The notes beneath the pieces are model-generated. The model saw only the letters and a list, made by a program, of their open reading frames with translations, had not been told where the DNA came from and made no database searches. The position numbers were made by a program, and so were the translations under genes. Of a stretch of DNA of 64,000 nt, positions 33,166-41,856 are shown in pieces (the first letter of the stretch is position 1; each line of letters opens with the position of its first letter). Location: the IMG/VR virus record IMGVR_UViG_3300044701_000569, positions 293,560 through 357,559 of that record. One strand, written 5' to 3'. The stretch is from a virus.

Positions 33166-33617
33166 GGTGCGATCCATCCAAAGTCCCCGATCGGAACTGT
33201 CATTGTTGTAACATTGCCCTGTGCATCTCTAATTGTAATTTCAATTAGATTGCCTGTCTTTGTATATGTTATTGTTCCACCATTAAACGCAAAGGTGCCC
33301 ATTACCTGTGAGCCAGTACCTTCAAATAGCTTTTCAGTAATCTGTCTTGCTAGTTCATTATACACACGACTTTCTAGGTTAGCTATAAATCTAGCCATAG
33401 TTGTGTTTTTAGCATCTAGTTCTTCTTTTAATTGTTCTGCTTTCTTTTCAGCTGTTATAGCTAGTCTTCTACTTAATTCTTGATTGTAAACAGACAGTAC
33501 GTGACTGCTGTAGCCTATGCCTGAAAAGGAAGGATTGTTAAATTGAAATACTATTTCACTTGCATTTGCAGATGATGCAAGAATGGCAAATGTTGCCGCG
33601 GTTATTATTTTCTTCAT
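33162..33617 (-). CDS. csgF: Curli assembly protein CsgF
   Basis: Signal peptide 1-19 and then the CsgF hallmark VFQFNNPSFSGIGYSSHVL, which inserts into the CsgG pore, followed by a helical middle and a beta C-terminus (IEITIRDAQGNVTTM). The start at 33617 is preceded by GGAGGG. It normally anchors the nucleating subunit at the cell surface. Confidence 0.9.
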   Translation of the reverse strand: MKKIITAATFAILASSANASEIVFQFNNPSFSGIGYSSHVLSVYNQELSRRLAITAEKKAEQLKEELDAKNTTMARFIANLESRVYNELARQITEKLFEGTGSQVMGTFAFNGGTITYTKTGNLIEITIRDAQGNVTTMTVPIGDFGWIAP

Positions 33618-33655
33618 CGTGCCCTCCAGAAGAATAGAGATTTCTTCTACAGTAT

Positions 33656-33662
33656 TATTTAA
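33656..33662 (-). promoter_or_regulatory. Candidate late-type box for csgF
   Basis: CTTAAATAATAC on the minus strand contains TTAAATA, 39 bases before the csgF start. It deviates by one base from TATAAATA and may start the curli operon transcript. Confidence 0.35.
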
Positions 33663-33692
33663 GCACAACTATGAGAAAGTTTAGTATGTAGA

Positions 33693-35333
33693 TTATTTGG
33701 AAGCAATGTATCCAGGAGTAGGAGTCTGCTGGTCATCATTCCAGTTAAATCCTGCACCCATTACTACTGTTTTACCTAGCTTTTTAACTAGGTCACTACC
33801 ATCTTTAATTATTGTATAATCAAGTGTGTCTGTTCTCAAGAACATGATAGTAGTTATACCATCTGCTAGATGATAGCTTTCATAGGCTATTCTTGCATAG
33901 ACCTTGTTCATTTTTTCTACGTCAACTGTGCCATCCTGATTAATTGCTGTAGCAATCAACTTGTCAGAGTTTTTAATCTTGTCAAGATTTAGCACAAGTG
34001 CCTTTATGGTGTTATAGAAAAGTTCATAAGTTTTATTGAAGTCACTAAATGGTTCAAGAATTTCTTCGTTTAGTGCTTGAAAACCTTTTGGATTCCAGTT
34101 GTACTTGTTGCCTAACTTAGCTTTGCCTTTTATTACGTTGTATTGATTACCATCAAATTTATTAAGAGGAACCTTGATTCGATTTCCCTTCTTATCAGTA
34201 CTATAAATTGTAGCGTTATCAGGAGCAGCTGATAAAATAGCATTAATGCCTTTTCTCCATGGTTCCCAACCAGCAGTAGCTTTTGCAATACTCTTACTGT
34301 TTAGTCGACCACCCGTTGACGCACTAGCTTTAATCTCAAGTTCAGTGTCGCCAACCTTGAGATCGCCTTTCTTTGCTTTCTCCGCAGGATTGCCCATCAT
34401 TGATAGTGCCATCTCTCCTGGTCCAATTGCTCCAGAAGTCTTACCAGGACTATAACTAAAAATGTTTTGTTCTACAAAGATGTCAAAAAGTTTCTTGTAC
34501 TTAGGATTAACATTGTCTTTGATGTTACCTCTGTCTGTACCTATCACAGACAACATATTGATAACATCGCCCTTAACACAAGCAGCTAAGAAATCTTTAA
34601 TTTCTTTAGGGTCTACGTCTGCTTCAGATTGAATGTCAACAATTTTACCAAATAGTGCCTGCTTTAAGGTTTTAGTAAATTCCGCTGCGTTAACAGCTCG
34701 TTTAGTTGCTAGTGTTCTTTCTTTAGAAGTCATTGCGCCGAGGTCTTCTTCTTGGTAGCCTTGAACTTTATTGCCAAGTGCTACTAGATAGCTACTAACT
34801 TCTCTTACAAAACTTTCAGCTTCTTTTTGTTTTCCAACAGCAATATCTTTTGCTGATTTAAGTTCCTCAACCTGTTTAGTCAACTGATCAAGATTCTTAC
34901 GCATAGGGGTAATAAATTGCTTCTTAACCTTTTCGTCAATATTTGAAGCTTCAATAGCTTTGATCTGATCCTTTAAAGTTGCAATAGTGCTTAGAATTGA
35001 AGAATCTACTTCTTCAGACTCTCTAATGCTCTCAACAGGTGCAGGTTGTGGTGTAGCTGGTTGTGGCTGTGCAGGTTTAGCAACAGGTGCAGGCTGCGGC
35101 GTAGCTGGTTGTGGTTTTTCTTGTTGTTGTATGTTTGCTTTAGACAAGAAAGCAGCAATACTATCTGACATCTGTTTAAGTTTATTTGCAACAGATGTTT
35201 TAACATTTTGTTTTTCTGGCGGTAGTTGTGAAAGTGCAGATCCAATTACATCAAGATCGTGAATTGCTTTTTGAGCTTCAAGGTCTGATTGCTCAACAGC
35301 TTCTTTAATAACTAATAACTCTCTAAATTTCAT
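33693..35333 (-). CDS. Putative virion protein with PD-(D/E)XK-like motif
   Basis: Begins MKFRELLVIKEAVEQSD; the end of this peptide (VIKE/A) fits the T4 prohead protease consensus I/L-x-E. A Pro/Ala/Gln-rich linker lies near residues 75-105. GPGEMALSMM followed by KKGDLKVGDTELEIKAS fits a nuclease-like core (D, E-x-K). The start at ATG 35333 is preferred over the in-frame TTG. A perfect TATAAATA late box (35357-35364) lies just upstream. Confidence 0.65.
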   Translation of the reverse strand: MKFRELLVIKEAVEQSDLEAQKAIHDLDVIGSALSQLPPEKQNVKTSVANKLKQMSDSIAAFLSKANIQQQEKPQPATPQPAPVAKPAQPQPATPQPAPVESIRESEEVDSSILSTIATLKDQIKAIEASNIDEKVKKQFITPMRKNLDQLTKQVEELKSAKDIAVGKQKEAESFVREVSSYLVALGNKVQGYQEEDLGAMTSKERTLATKRAVNAAEFTKTLKQALFGKIVDIQSEADVDPKEIKDFLAACVKGDVINMLSVIGTDRGNIKDNVNPKYKKLFDIFVEQNIFSYSPGKTSGAIGPGEMALSMMGNPAEKAKKGDLKVGDTELEIKASASTGGRLNSKSIAKATAGWEPWRKGINAILSAAPDNATIYSTDKKGNRIKVPLNKFDGNQYNVIKGKAKLGNKYNWNPKGFQALNEEILEPFSDFNKTYELFYNTIKALVLNLDKIKNSDKLIATAINQDGTVDVEKMNKVYARIAYESYHLADGITTIMFLRTDTLDYTIIKDGSDLVKKLGKTVVMGAGFNWNDDQQTPTPGYIASK

Positions 35334-35356
35334 GGGCAACCCTAAATCTTATAATA

Positions 35357-35364
35357 TATTTATA
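35357..35364 (-). promoter_or_regulatory. T4-type late promoter box
   Basis: Minus-strand TATAAATA, identical to the T4 late consensus, 24 bases before the ATG at 35333. Confidence 0.7.
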
Positions 35365-36055
35365 CTATTTTAGGGAACAGCATGTCTGTACAAAACAGAT
35401 CCACTTCTGCTTCGTTAAGCCCTAGACTTTTCATTACATTAGGTGTATGGGGGTTTTGACGCTGATTGTCACAGTACCAGTTCTGTGCCTTAACAGTATC
35501 TTCTAAGGCTGCTGAATCAGCATAGTCACTGATCTCGTCAAAATAGGCTCGTAGGTTATTAAGTGCTATGTTTATAATTGCTACAGCTTCTTCTTCTGTG
35601 TTGACATTTCCAGCAGCCAACATCTTATCTGTAAAAATATTCTTAGCCCACTGTGGCAGTTCTCTCTGCTTCTTAGGTATAAAATCTTCTACACTATCCT
35701 TGTAGCCTAGAATCATAGGATGATTCGCGCCACCACTCGAAGGACTAAAATCGTGAAACGCACCTGTTATCTTATTCTTACCAGCAATAACATCAAAGCC
35801 GTAGATAGGTCCGCCGTTGGTAAGGCTAGGAAACACACAGACGTGCATCATCCAAAGACCTTTGCTTTCTCTAGCATCTACAACATCAATATGAGCCCTA
35901 CGCACATGTAGATTAGCCCATACACGATTAACCCAGCCCCCGTCGCTCTTATTAAATTGCGACATTCCCGGTTCGTTAATTTCAACTGCGTGTTCTTCAA
36001 ATATCTTGATAATCTCGTCTTTGCAATCAATTAGCTTTTCCCAAATTACACTCAC
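35360..36055 (-). CDS. Ferredoxin-dependent bilin reductase (PcyX/PebS-like)
   Basis: The bilin reductase pattern is clear: HVRRAHIDVVDA, MMHVCVFPSL, PIYGFDVIAG and HDFSP, with His71 and Asp88 spaced as PcyA His88 and Asp105, and a C-terminal WYCDNQRQNPHTPNVM segment. These enzymes reduce biliverdin with ferredoxin. PcyX enzymes of ocean viruses make phycoerythrobilin; the exact product cannot be told here. It is coupled (ATGA) to the heme oxygenase gene. Confidence 0.85.
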   Translation of the reverse strand: MSVIWEKLIDCKDEIIKIFEEHAVEINEPGMSQFNKSDGGWVNRVWANLHVRRAHIDVVDARESKGLWMMHVCVFPSLTNGGPIYGFDVIAGKNKITGAFHDFSPSSGGANHPMILGYKDSVEDFIPKKQRELPQWAKNIFTDKMLAAGNVNTEEEAVAIINIALNNLRAYFDEISDYADSAALEDTVKAQNWYCDNQRQNPHTPNVMKSLGLNEAEVDLFCTDMLFPKIV

Positions 36056-36585
36056 TCTTTAATCTCCGACATCTGTTGGAATAACTTAGTTGCAAAGTCA
36101 AAACAAATCTTAGCTTCTTCAGCCATGCTATCGTTTAGTCTAGCACGTATTCTTTCTTTCAGTTCTTCAACTGGTTCATTGAATTGATACATCTTTCCTG
36201 AACCCGGTACTCGCTTTGCTAACATCTGTCCACCACTCAAGTCGCCCATATGTCGAACATAAATGTGTGCCATTAACTTGTCCGGATCATCCTGTATCTT
36301 AACTAGATGATCCATGTATTCTTTTACTACGGGCAGCAACGGTGGTTGCTTATTAGTATCTGTCCATAGTTCTTGATAATCTTCGTGTATTGCAGGAGCA
36401 CGTCTTACATCAAGTATACCGTGTACCATTGCAAATACTTCTAGAAGATTATACTGAGGGTGCTGATTAAAAAGGAACGTTGCATAACGTTCCTTTGATA
36501 GGTTACTAGAAAACATCTCACGGACAAATTCTTGCCGTTCAGCAGCTTTATGATGTTCCCAAGTTAGTTCTTTTAAGTTGCTCAT
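36052..36585 (-). CDS. ho: Heme oxygenase
   Basis: Proximal His region TWEHHKAAE (His11/His12) and the distal-helix GDLSGGQ (114-120) are intact; 177 aa is a short phage-type length. It cleaves heme to biliverdin, CO and iron and supplies the bilin reductase encoded next. There is no SD; the ATG is 5 bases after a TATATA-type box. Confidence 0.93.
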   Translation of the reverse strand: MSNLKELTWEHHKAAERQEFVREMFSSNLSKERYATFLFNQHPQYNLLEVFAMVHGILDVRRAPAIHEDYQELWTDTNKQPPLLPVVKEYMDHLVKIQDDPDKLMAHIYVRHMGDLSGGQMLAKRVPGSGKMYQFNEPVEELKERIRARLNDSMAEEAKICFDFATKLFQQMSEIKE

Positions 36586-36599
36586 ATTATTATATAGCG

Positions 36600-36911
36600 T
36601 TACTCTTGTTCTACTTTCACTTGAAGTGGAAATCCGTGATTCCTACTTGCAGTAATTGTTTCAGCACTCTTCTGTTCTGCTATTTCAAAAAAGTATGTAC
36701 CCACTACAGCTTTACCTTCTGTATGTATGGTCATTGTAATGTGTTCAGCACTTTTCTCAGAATGCTTGTAAATCTGTTTTAGAATTTCTACTACCCAATT
36801 CATTGGGGTAATTTCGTCATTGAACATAATAACATTAAACTTTTTAGGTTCAACTGTCTGCTTCTTAATCTTTTCGTCAATTTTAATATCGATATCTGTT
36901 GCTATACTCAT
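36600..36911 (-). CDS. clpS: Clp protease adaptor ClpS
   Basis: The N-degron binding fold is visible: FNVIMFNDEITPMNWVVEIL, HITMTIHTEGKAVVGTYFFE and a final LQVKVEQE. At 103 aa it has normal length. ClpS brings N-end-rule substrates to ClpA-ClpP; the phage encodes ClpP at 1915-2502. It stands in the same operon as Hsp20. Confidence 0.92.
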   Translation of the reverse strand: MSIATDIDIKIDEKIKKQTVEPKKFNVIMFNDEITPMNWVVEILKQIYKHSEKSAEHITMTIHTEGKAVVGTYFFEIAEQKSAETITASRNHGFPLQVKVEQE

Positions 36912-36934
36912 TTTGTTCTCCTGGTAAGGTGGGG

Positions 36935-36955
36935 GGATTTCTCCCCCCTAGACTA
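36935..36955 (-). other. G6/C6 hairpin between hsp20 and clpS
   Basis: A six-GC stem (GGGGGG, loop AGAAAT, CCCCCC) lies in the 46-base gap. No T-run follows, so it is more likely an RNA processing or stabilising hairpin than a terminator. The ribosome site for clpS follows. Confidence 0.4.
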
Positions 36956-36957
36956 GA

Positions 36958-37422
36958 TTACTCGCTGTCTATTGTTAATGCTTCAGCTTTTGAAGGTGCT
37001 GTAATAGCAATCTTCTTAGGCTGTAGCTCTTCTGGTACACGGCGCTTGAGATGAATGTTTAACATTCCTAGCTCAAGTGTTGCACCATCCACTTCAACGT
37101 GGTCGGCGAGAGTGAACTCTCTACGGAAATTGCGTCCGCCGATTCCCTTGTGTAGATATGTCACACTGTCATCTCCTTTTGGAGAAATCCCTTCAATACG
37201 AAGAACATTCTTGTCCTTTGTAATTTCCAAGTTATCCATAGCAAAGCCAGCCACGGCAACGCTGATAATATACTCGTCGTCGTTTAGCTGTACAATATTA
37301 TATGGAGGGTATCCACCGCTTGAATTAGCTGAGTACTGTCGTTCAATTTCGTTAAACAGTCTATCAAAACCAATTGTGGCTCTGTGGAATGAAGGTAAGT
37401 CTAGAGTTGTAAGTCTTGTCAT
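36958..37422 (-). CDS. Small heat-shock protein Hsp20
   Basis: The alpha-crystallin domain is evident: DDEYIISVAVAGFAMDNLEI, GGRNFRREFTLADHVEV and GMLNIHLKRRVPEELQPKKI (with the IxI-like IAI). 154 aa resembles IbpA. It would hold misfolded proteins during infection. Strong ribosome site AAAGGAG. Confidence 0.93.
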   Translation of the reverse strand: MTRLTTLDLPSFHRATIGFDRLFNEIERQYSANSSGGYPPYNIVQLNDDEYIISVAVAGFAMDNLEITKDKNVLRIEGISPKGDDSVTYLHKGIGGRNFRREFTLADHVEVDGATLELGMLNIHLKRRVPEELQPKKIAITAPSKAEALTIDSE

Positions 37423-37477
37423 GTTTTTCTCCTTTAATAAGCAAGAACTTTATAATGAGCCCTAACGGCGCTCATTT

Positions 37478-38587
37478 TTATTTACCAATTGTAGATGACT
37501 CAAAAACACTGTTATGAGTTTGAGTACAGCGTACAAAGGTAGTGCATTTGCTAAGTTGCTTCAGCGTCTTAGCGCCTGCGTATGTACAGGTACTGCGCAA
37601 TCCGCCCAGTATATCCTGCACAGTATTTAGTACCGCTCCTTTGTAGGGTACTAAAACAGTACGGCCTTCTGAAGACCTGTAGTCCTTCAGTCCGCCAAAA
37701 TGTTTGTTGTTGGCACTTTCTGAACTCATACCGTAAAACTGTACAAATTTCTTTTCTTGAATTTTACGTTTACGAGCTGTTAGATGGTCTCCAACTTCGT
37801 ATTCTAATTCATTAGTTTCGTAAAACTTAGAGATAACTTCGCCCCCGCCTTCGTCGTGTCCTGCCAGCATACCACCAAGCATTACAAAGTCGGCACCGGC
37901 AGCAAATGCTTTAGCAACATCACCAGGACAAGTGCATCCACCATCAGCAATAATATGACCGCCCAGACCGTGAGCTGCGTCGGCACATTCAATAACTGCA
38001 CTAAGTTGTGGGTACCCAACGCCAGTCTGGATACGAGTAGTACAGACACTACCAGGACCAATACCAACTTTAACAATATCTGCACCTCGCAGTATTAACT
38101 CCTGTGTCATGTCACCAGTAACAACGTTGCCGGCAATAATTGTATGTAGTGGAAATTCTTTACGAATCTTTGAAACATAGTCAGCAAAGTGTTCGCTATA
38201 ACCGTTAGCAATGTCAATACAGATAAACTTAATATCAGTAAAGTGGGCGCATAAGTCAACTAACTTATCAAAGTCGGCAGCACCTGTTCCGGTAGAAATA
38301 GCAAGATGATTACCGCTAAATGGATAACCCTTACTCCAATCATTATAGTCGTAGTTTTTAACTAAACATGTAAACATTTTATGCTTTGCTAATGCATCAG
38401 CTATAGCAAATGTACCAACACCATCCATGTTAGCGGCCATAATAGGTATGCCAGTCCATGTTTGTTCACTGTGCTTGAACGTATATGTGCGCTCAAGGGT
38501 TACTTCTTTACGACTAGATAGAGTTGACCGCTTAGGACGAATTAATACGTCCTTGTAATCAAGTTTAACGTCTTGATCGATTCTCAT
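37478..38587 (-). CDS. guaC: GMP reductase (IMPDH/GMPR family)
   Basis: Catalytic Cys182 in [11 protein letters not shown], phosphate-binding [10 protein letters not shown] and [16 protein letters not shown], and the YGMSSESA segment all fit GMP reductase. Length 369 aa is near E. coli GuaC (347). It turns GMP into IMP with NADPH and would help convert guanine to adenine nucleotides from degraded host nucleic acid. Its ATG touches the bS21 stop. Confidence 0.93.
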   Translation of the reverse strand: MRIDQDVKLDYKDVLIRPKRSTLSSRKEVTLERTYTFKHSEQTWTGIPIMAANMDGVGTFAIADALAKHKMFTCLVKNYDYNDWSKGYPFSGNHLAISTGTGAADFDKLVDLCAHFTDIKFICIDIANGYSEHFADYVSKIRKEFPLHTIIAGNVVTGDMTQELILRGADIVKVGIGPGSVCTTRIQTGVGYPQLSAVIECADAAHGLGGHIIADGGCTCPGDVAKAFAAGADFVMLGGMLAGHDEGGGEVISKFYETNELEYEVGDHLTARKRKIQEKKFVQFYGMSSESANNKHFGGLKDYRSSEGRTVLVPYKGAVLNTVQDILGGLRSTCTYAGAKTLKQLSKCTTFVRCTQTHNSVFESSTIGK

Positions 38588-38841
38588 TACTTCCTCTTAT
38601 TTGAGTATGGATTGGGGAAATTATCTTCATTTCTTGCCTGCTTTTTAAGCCATCTTGATCTAGCAGCAGCCTTGGCCTTCTTACGTCTTATACTGGGCTT
38701 TTCGTAAAATTCTTTTTCTCTGAGTTCTTGAAGAATTCCAGAATCTTGTACCTTCTTCTTGAATCTTCTAATGGCTCCATTAATGTCTCCATTACGGACT
38801 TCAACTACAAGTCCTCTAAACTCATCATTCACCTTCTTCAC
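38587..38841 (-). CDS. rpsU: Ribosomal protein bS21-like
   Basis: The bS21 signature [20 protein letters not shown] then [19 protein letters not shown] is complete. The start is GTG with a perfect AGGAGG 5 bases before it. bS21 helps 30S initiation. Phage copies are known in SAR11 myophages. Overlaps the upstream gene by 17 bases. Confidence 0.93.
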   Translation of the reverse strand: MKKVNDEFRGLVVEVRNGDINGAIRRFKKKVQDSGILQELREKEFYEKPSIRRKKAKAAARSRWLKKQARNEDNFPNPYSNKRK

Positions 38842-39229
38842 TGATACCTCCTAGAGCTGATGAAAGAATACTGATGTTGTATATTCTGTTGCTACTTATA
38901 TGATTATAAACAGAGTCTACAGCATTTGTCAACCAATAAGTTTTTGGTTTGGCAATCATAAAACTGAGTAAGTCTTTTATATAAGGTGGACATTGGTCTA
39001 CGTCCACTATAACAATCTGACAAAGATTAAACACAGACAATAACCAATCTATATCGGCAGAAGCATACTGTTGCTTATCATAAAGATATACATTGATGCT
39101 TTCTTTTGTGTTTGGAAAGACTTCATTTTGTATTTGTTGTTGTAAATCTGCACTAGGAAAAATCACTAGCACACCAACAGCATCACTGAATACCTTGTCA
39201 GGCGGTGTAATTAAATTAATGTTTGTCAC
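38825..39229 (-). CDS. Conserved phage hypothetical (134 aa)
   Basis: Begins MTNINLITPPDKVFSDAVGV and has alternating LVIFPSAD and CQIVIVDVDQCPPY strands like a Rossmann-type fold. I recall similar proteins in marine T4-like phages. The downstream bS21 promoter may lie inside its coding region (38903-38932). Confidence 0.65.
   Translation of the reverse strand: MTNINLITPPDKVFSDAVGVLVIFPSADLQQQIQNEVFPNTKESINVYLYDKQQYASADIDWLLSVFNLCQIVIVDVDQCPPYIKDLLSFMIAKPKTYWLTNAVDSVYNHISSNRIYNISILSSALGGISEEGE
38903..38932 (-). promoter_or_regulatory. Possible internal promoter for rpsU
   Basis: TTGACA (38927-38932) and TATAAT (38903-38908) are perfect, but the spacer is 18 bases and the site lies in a coding region, 62 bases before the bS21 start. 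Confidence 0.5.
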
Positions 39230-40554
39230 TTGTCTCTACGTAGCTTATTAAAGAGTGTGTTTTCATCTTGTTCAGAATTTTGTTTGTAACCAATTTCTTC
39301 TTCCCAAGGTAATTTATCAATCTTCCCTTTTATATATAGAGTCTTGTACATCTTTAGAGTTTGATCTGGATGAGCAGCCTTCCAAGAAGTTTTAGAATTT
39401 TGAAATTCGCTATCTAATTCTTTTGCATCGTATTCTGCAGAGCGACGCAGTTCATCTTCACTCAACGTTTCGCTGTCTGACAGTTCCAAGGACTTTAAAG
39501 GTTTTTTTTTGAGCTCGGTGTCTACTGGGGATTCTTCTTGTTGTGCGACTGGAGTTTCAACTCGTGGTGGCTCTGGGTCTCTTTCAACCACTTCTCTGAC
39601 ATCTGGCTCAGCTTCTTTGGCGGGTTCTTGTGCTGTGTTGACTTGTGGGGTTTGTGTTTGAACCAACTCATTTTGTGTCTCCTTTACAGGGAATGGCCAG
39701 GGAGAAGTAGTTACTGTTGGTTCCTGTTTTAGATTAAGCTCGTATAGATCACTTGCCATTTCTTTTTCAGATTCTTCTTCCTGTCTACGTTTCTTTTCAG
39801 CCTTATGGTAGTCCCAGGTATATTGACTTGCAATTAGTAGTAGAACTGCTAATGGATCAAATACAAAGATTAAAATAACAATGACCCAACGCACTGCTTC
39901 TTCAAGCATATTTTCGTTTGCACGATCACCGTATATAAACTCAGCAATGTATTTGATTGGGCCAACTTCTGCTTCAATTTTACGAATATTTGCTGCAATA
40001 GGCGCACGTTGCTCGTTTATAGATGCTATCTCTTTTTGTGCAGCAGCGATTTCATCAACCAATCGTTTTCTGTCTGCAGCCTGACTTCTACGTATTTGCA
40101 GAGCACGTTCTGCTCCACTTTGAGCAGTTGTGCGACTCATTGTTTGGTTAACTACGTCGTCCAGTTGTTGTATTAGTTTTTGGTTAGCTTCAATAATAGT
40201 TCTTTGATTTCGAATTCTTTCGTCATAGACTACAATGCTTGCTTGTGCGTCACTGCCTACTAGTGTTTGATCAAGGTGCGCTTTTGATAAGAATCCAAAA
40301 ATGCCCATAGAAGTAATAAACATAAGAACAAACACTGCAACGGCTAGATAGGTCTTTAGCCACCATGCTGCAATGCTCCAATATCTATGTAGCCATACTG
40401 CGGTTACTAGCTTACCAACTTCTAGTGCTACGCCCATAACCACAATTGGTACTACAGCGGCAGCGAAAATGGCTGCAAGGCCAGCTACGCTGTAATATAT
40501 TGCTATCACACTAATGCTCAGTGCAGATAGAAAGGTAATTAAGGTCATGAACAT
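39226..40554 (-). CDS. Membrane protein with coiled coil (442 aa)
   Basis: Three N-terminal membrane helices (within residues 5-95), a long coiled coil (about 110-205), one or two more helices (EAVRWVIVILIFVFDPLAVL), then a charged, Pro/Glu-rich tail. The end (MYKTLYIKGKIDKLPWEEE) looks folded. I recall homologues annotated as structural or membrane proteins in marine myophages. Role unknown. Confidence 0.7.
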   Translation of the reverse strand: MFMTLITFLSALSISVIAIYYSVAGLAAIFAAAVVPIVVMGVALEVGKLVTAVWLHRYWSIAAWWLKTYLAVAVFVLMFITSMGIFGFLSKAHLDQTLVGSDAQASIVVYDERIRNQRTIIEANQKLIQQLDDVVNQTMSRTTAQSGAERALQIRRSQAADRKRLVDEIAAAQKEIASINEQRAPIAANIRKIEAEVGPIKYIAEFIYGDRANENMLEEAVRWVIVILIFVFDPLAVLLLIASQYTWDYHKAEKKRRQEEESEKEMASDLYELNLKQEPTVTTSPWPFPVKETQNELVQTQTPQVNTAQEPAKEAEPDVREVVERDPEPPRVETPVAQQEESPVDTELKKKPLKSLELSDSETLSEDELRRSAEYDAKELDSEFQNSKTSWKAAHPDQTLKMYKTLYIKGKIDKLPWEEEIGYKQNSEQDENTLFNKLRRDK

Positions 40555-40615
40555 CTAGTGATTTCTCCTCAGTTAACTATTTAAACTCTTTTCGTATGTC
40601 ATTTATCTACGCAGT

Positions 40616-41047
40616 TTAGTTTCTTCTCATTTGGCTAATTTCTTTAGCCTGTTCATCATTAATAATTGGTACTGCATTGCTCTTGTGCATAGTAGCAATA
40701 CCCTTAATAAGAGTACCAGTATAGCGATTTGGTTCTTTCTTAGCACAAGCATGTTGTAAATCTTTAATCTCAGAATTTAAACTAGGAATACGAGGACCTG
40801 TATCTCTGCGGTATGCAGGTGTTTCTAAAAGTTTAGGAGTAGCTTCTACGGGTTTTTTGCTACGTTTTCCATTAAGATAGTCCGTAAACTCTTCTAGGGT
40901 CATTGGACTTAGACGGATGCTCTTTAAGAATTTATTATGTTCGCGCCAACGTAATTCTAATGCGGCTTGTTTGGCCTTGGTTAGTTTAGTCTTGCGTTTC
41001 TTGTAATTAGTTGTGGTAAGATATGGCCCAACCAAATGCATTGTCAT
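40616..41047 (-). CDS. Conserved phage hypothetical (143 aa)
   Basis: Begins MTMHLVGPYLTTTNYKKRKT, a start I recall from many tailed phages. A basic region precedes LEEFTDYLNGKRSKKPV; the rest is loop-rich with TPAYRRDTGPRIPSLNS. Sole gene behind the promoter at 41079-41106. Function unknown. Confidence 0.72.
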   Translation of the reverse strand: MTMHLVGPYLTTTNYKKRKTKLTKAKQAALELRWREHNKFLKSIRLSPMTLEEFTDYLNGKRSKKPVEATPKLLETPAYRRDTGPRIPSLNSEIKDLQHACAKKEPNRYTGTLIKGIATMHKSNAVPIINDEQAKEISQMRRN

Positions 41048-41078
41048 AAAAATCTCCGCTATAGTGACACGTTGTATT

Positions 41079-41106
41079 ACTATAGCAGAGTTTTGTAATC
41101 TGTCAA
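41079..41106 (-). promoter_or_regulatory. Early-type sigma70 promoter
   Basis: TTGACA (41101-41106), 16-base spacer, TATAGT (41079-41084) preceded by TGC, minus strand. Confidence 0.8.
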
Positions 41107-41112
41107 GTATGT

Positions 41113-41556
41113 TTAGTTACACCAACTAGTTTTGGCTTCACCGTAATACTCGCGAGCAAATCCATTTTCTATCAGCATTGCTCTCAAACTCTTGCCGTCC
41201 AAAAGAACATCACCTAACACACGCCCGCCGTACTTGTCCCAATCCATAAGAACAACTTGACGTTTGGTAGCCTGAGCGATCATTTTCTTTGTGAAAGCTG
41301 ATGCATTCTGTCCTCGTTGATCTTCTTGAGGACATTTAGCTCTAAATCCCTTTTCTGGAGTATCAACTCCAAAAACTCTAACTGAAAGTTCCTTTTTAAG
41401 AGGATCTGGAAGGAAGGGTGCTTCAAACGCAACTGTATCTCCGTCAATTACTCGCGTGATGTTTGCATCGTATGTTACGCCTGCTTTTTGCTTTTGCGCT
41501 AACACTGGTGTAACTAAAACTAGTGATAAAACTAGAGTTGTTAAAAACTTCATCAT
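41113..41556 (-). CDS. Secreted thermonuclease (SNase family)
   Basis: A signal peptide (to about VLA) precedes the staphylococcal-nuclease fold: ITRVIDGDTVAF (Asp), VRVFGVDTPE (Arg, Asp), QRGQNASAFTKKMI and DKYGGRVLGDV (Arg). It would act in the periplasm or outside. Three near ATGs exist; 41556 gives the best distance to AAGGA. A CATAAATA late box (41603-41610) precedes it. Confidence 0.9.
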   Translation of the reverse strand: MMKFLTTLVLSLVLVTPVLAQKQKAGVTYDANITRVIDGDTVAFEAPFLPDPLKKELSVRVFGVDTPEKGFRAKCPQEDQRGQNASAFTKKMIAQATKRQVVLMDWDKYGGRVLGDVLLDGKSLRAMLIENGFAREYYGEAKTSWCN

Positions 41557-41602
41557 ATACATATTTCCTTATAACCTTTTTAGGTTTATCATAATGTATG
41601 TA

Positions 41603-41610
41603 TATTTATG
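41603..41610 (-). promoter_or_regulatory. T4-type late promoter box
   Basis: CATAAATA on the minus strand about 47 bases before the thermonuclease start, placed right after the tmRNA terminator. Confidence 0.55.
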
Positions 41611-41620
41611 ATATGCAGAT

Positions 41621-41647
41621 AAAAAGAAAGGCGCCCTAGAGCGCCTT
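41621..41647 (-). terminator. Rho-independent terminator of the tmRNA gene
   Basis: AAGGCGC/GCGCCTT stem with loop TCTAGG (41628-41647), followed by TTCTTTTT on the minus strand. Confidence 0.9.
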
Positions 41648-41694
41648 CCTCACTGTTCTGTTGCCCGGTAAGTGAACCGCGAACCTGCTGTTTC

Positions 41695-41730
41695 TTAGGC
41701 AGCTAGCGCAAAGTTGTTGTCATTGACAGC
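41695..41730 (-). other. tmRNA tag-peptide reading frame
   Basis: Eleven codons encode AVNDNNFALAA, followed by TAA. The ALAA end is the usual ClpXP degron. The resume codon is taken as GCU at 41730; one codon earlier (GUU) is possible. Confidence 0.9.
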
Positions 41731-41856
41731 AACGTTTACGAATAGTTCAGGAGTAAAGGTTTTTGTGCCGTTTACTTGATTTTGCTTCTTTTACGGAGAT
41801 CGCCTACCGTGTTGCCGTCTCTACTATCTCACCCAATCGATCCTAGTTCAGCCCCA

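Noticed and set aside
37450-37477. Hairpin between guaC and hsp20 as a terminator
   Set aside because: On the minus strand the ATGAGC/GCTCAT stem is not followed by a T-run; the T-run is on the other side, where no plus-strand gene ends.
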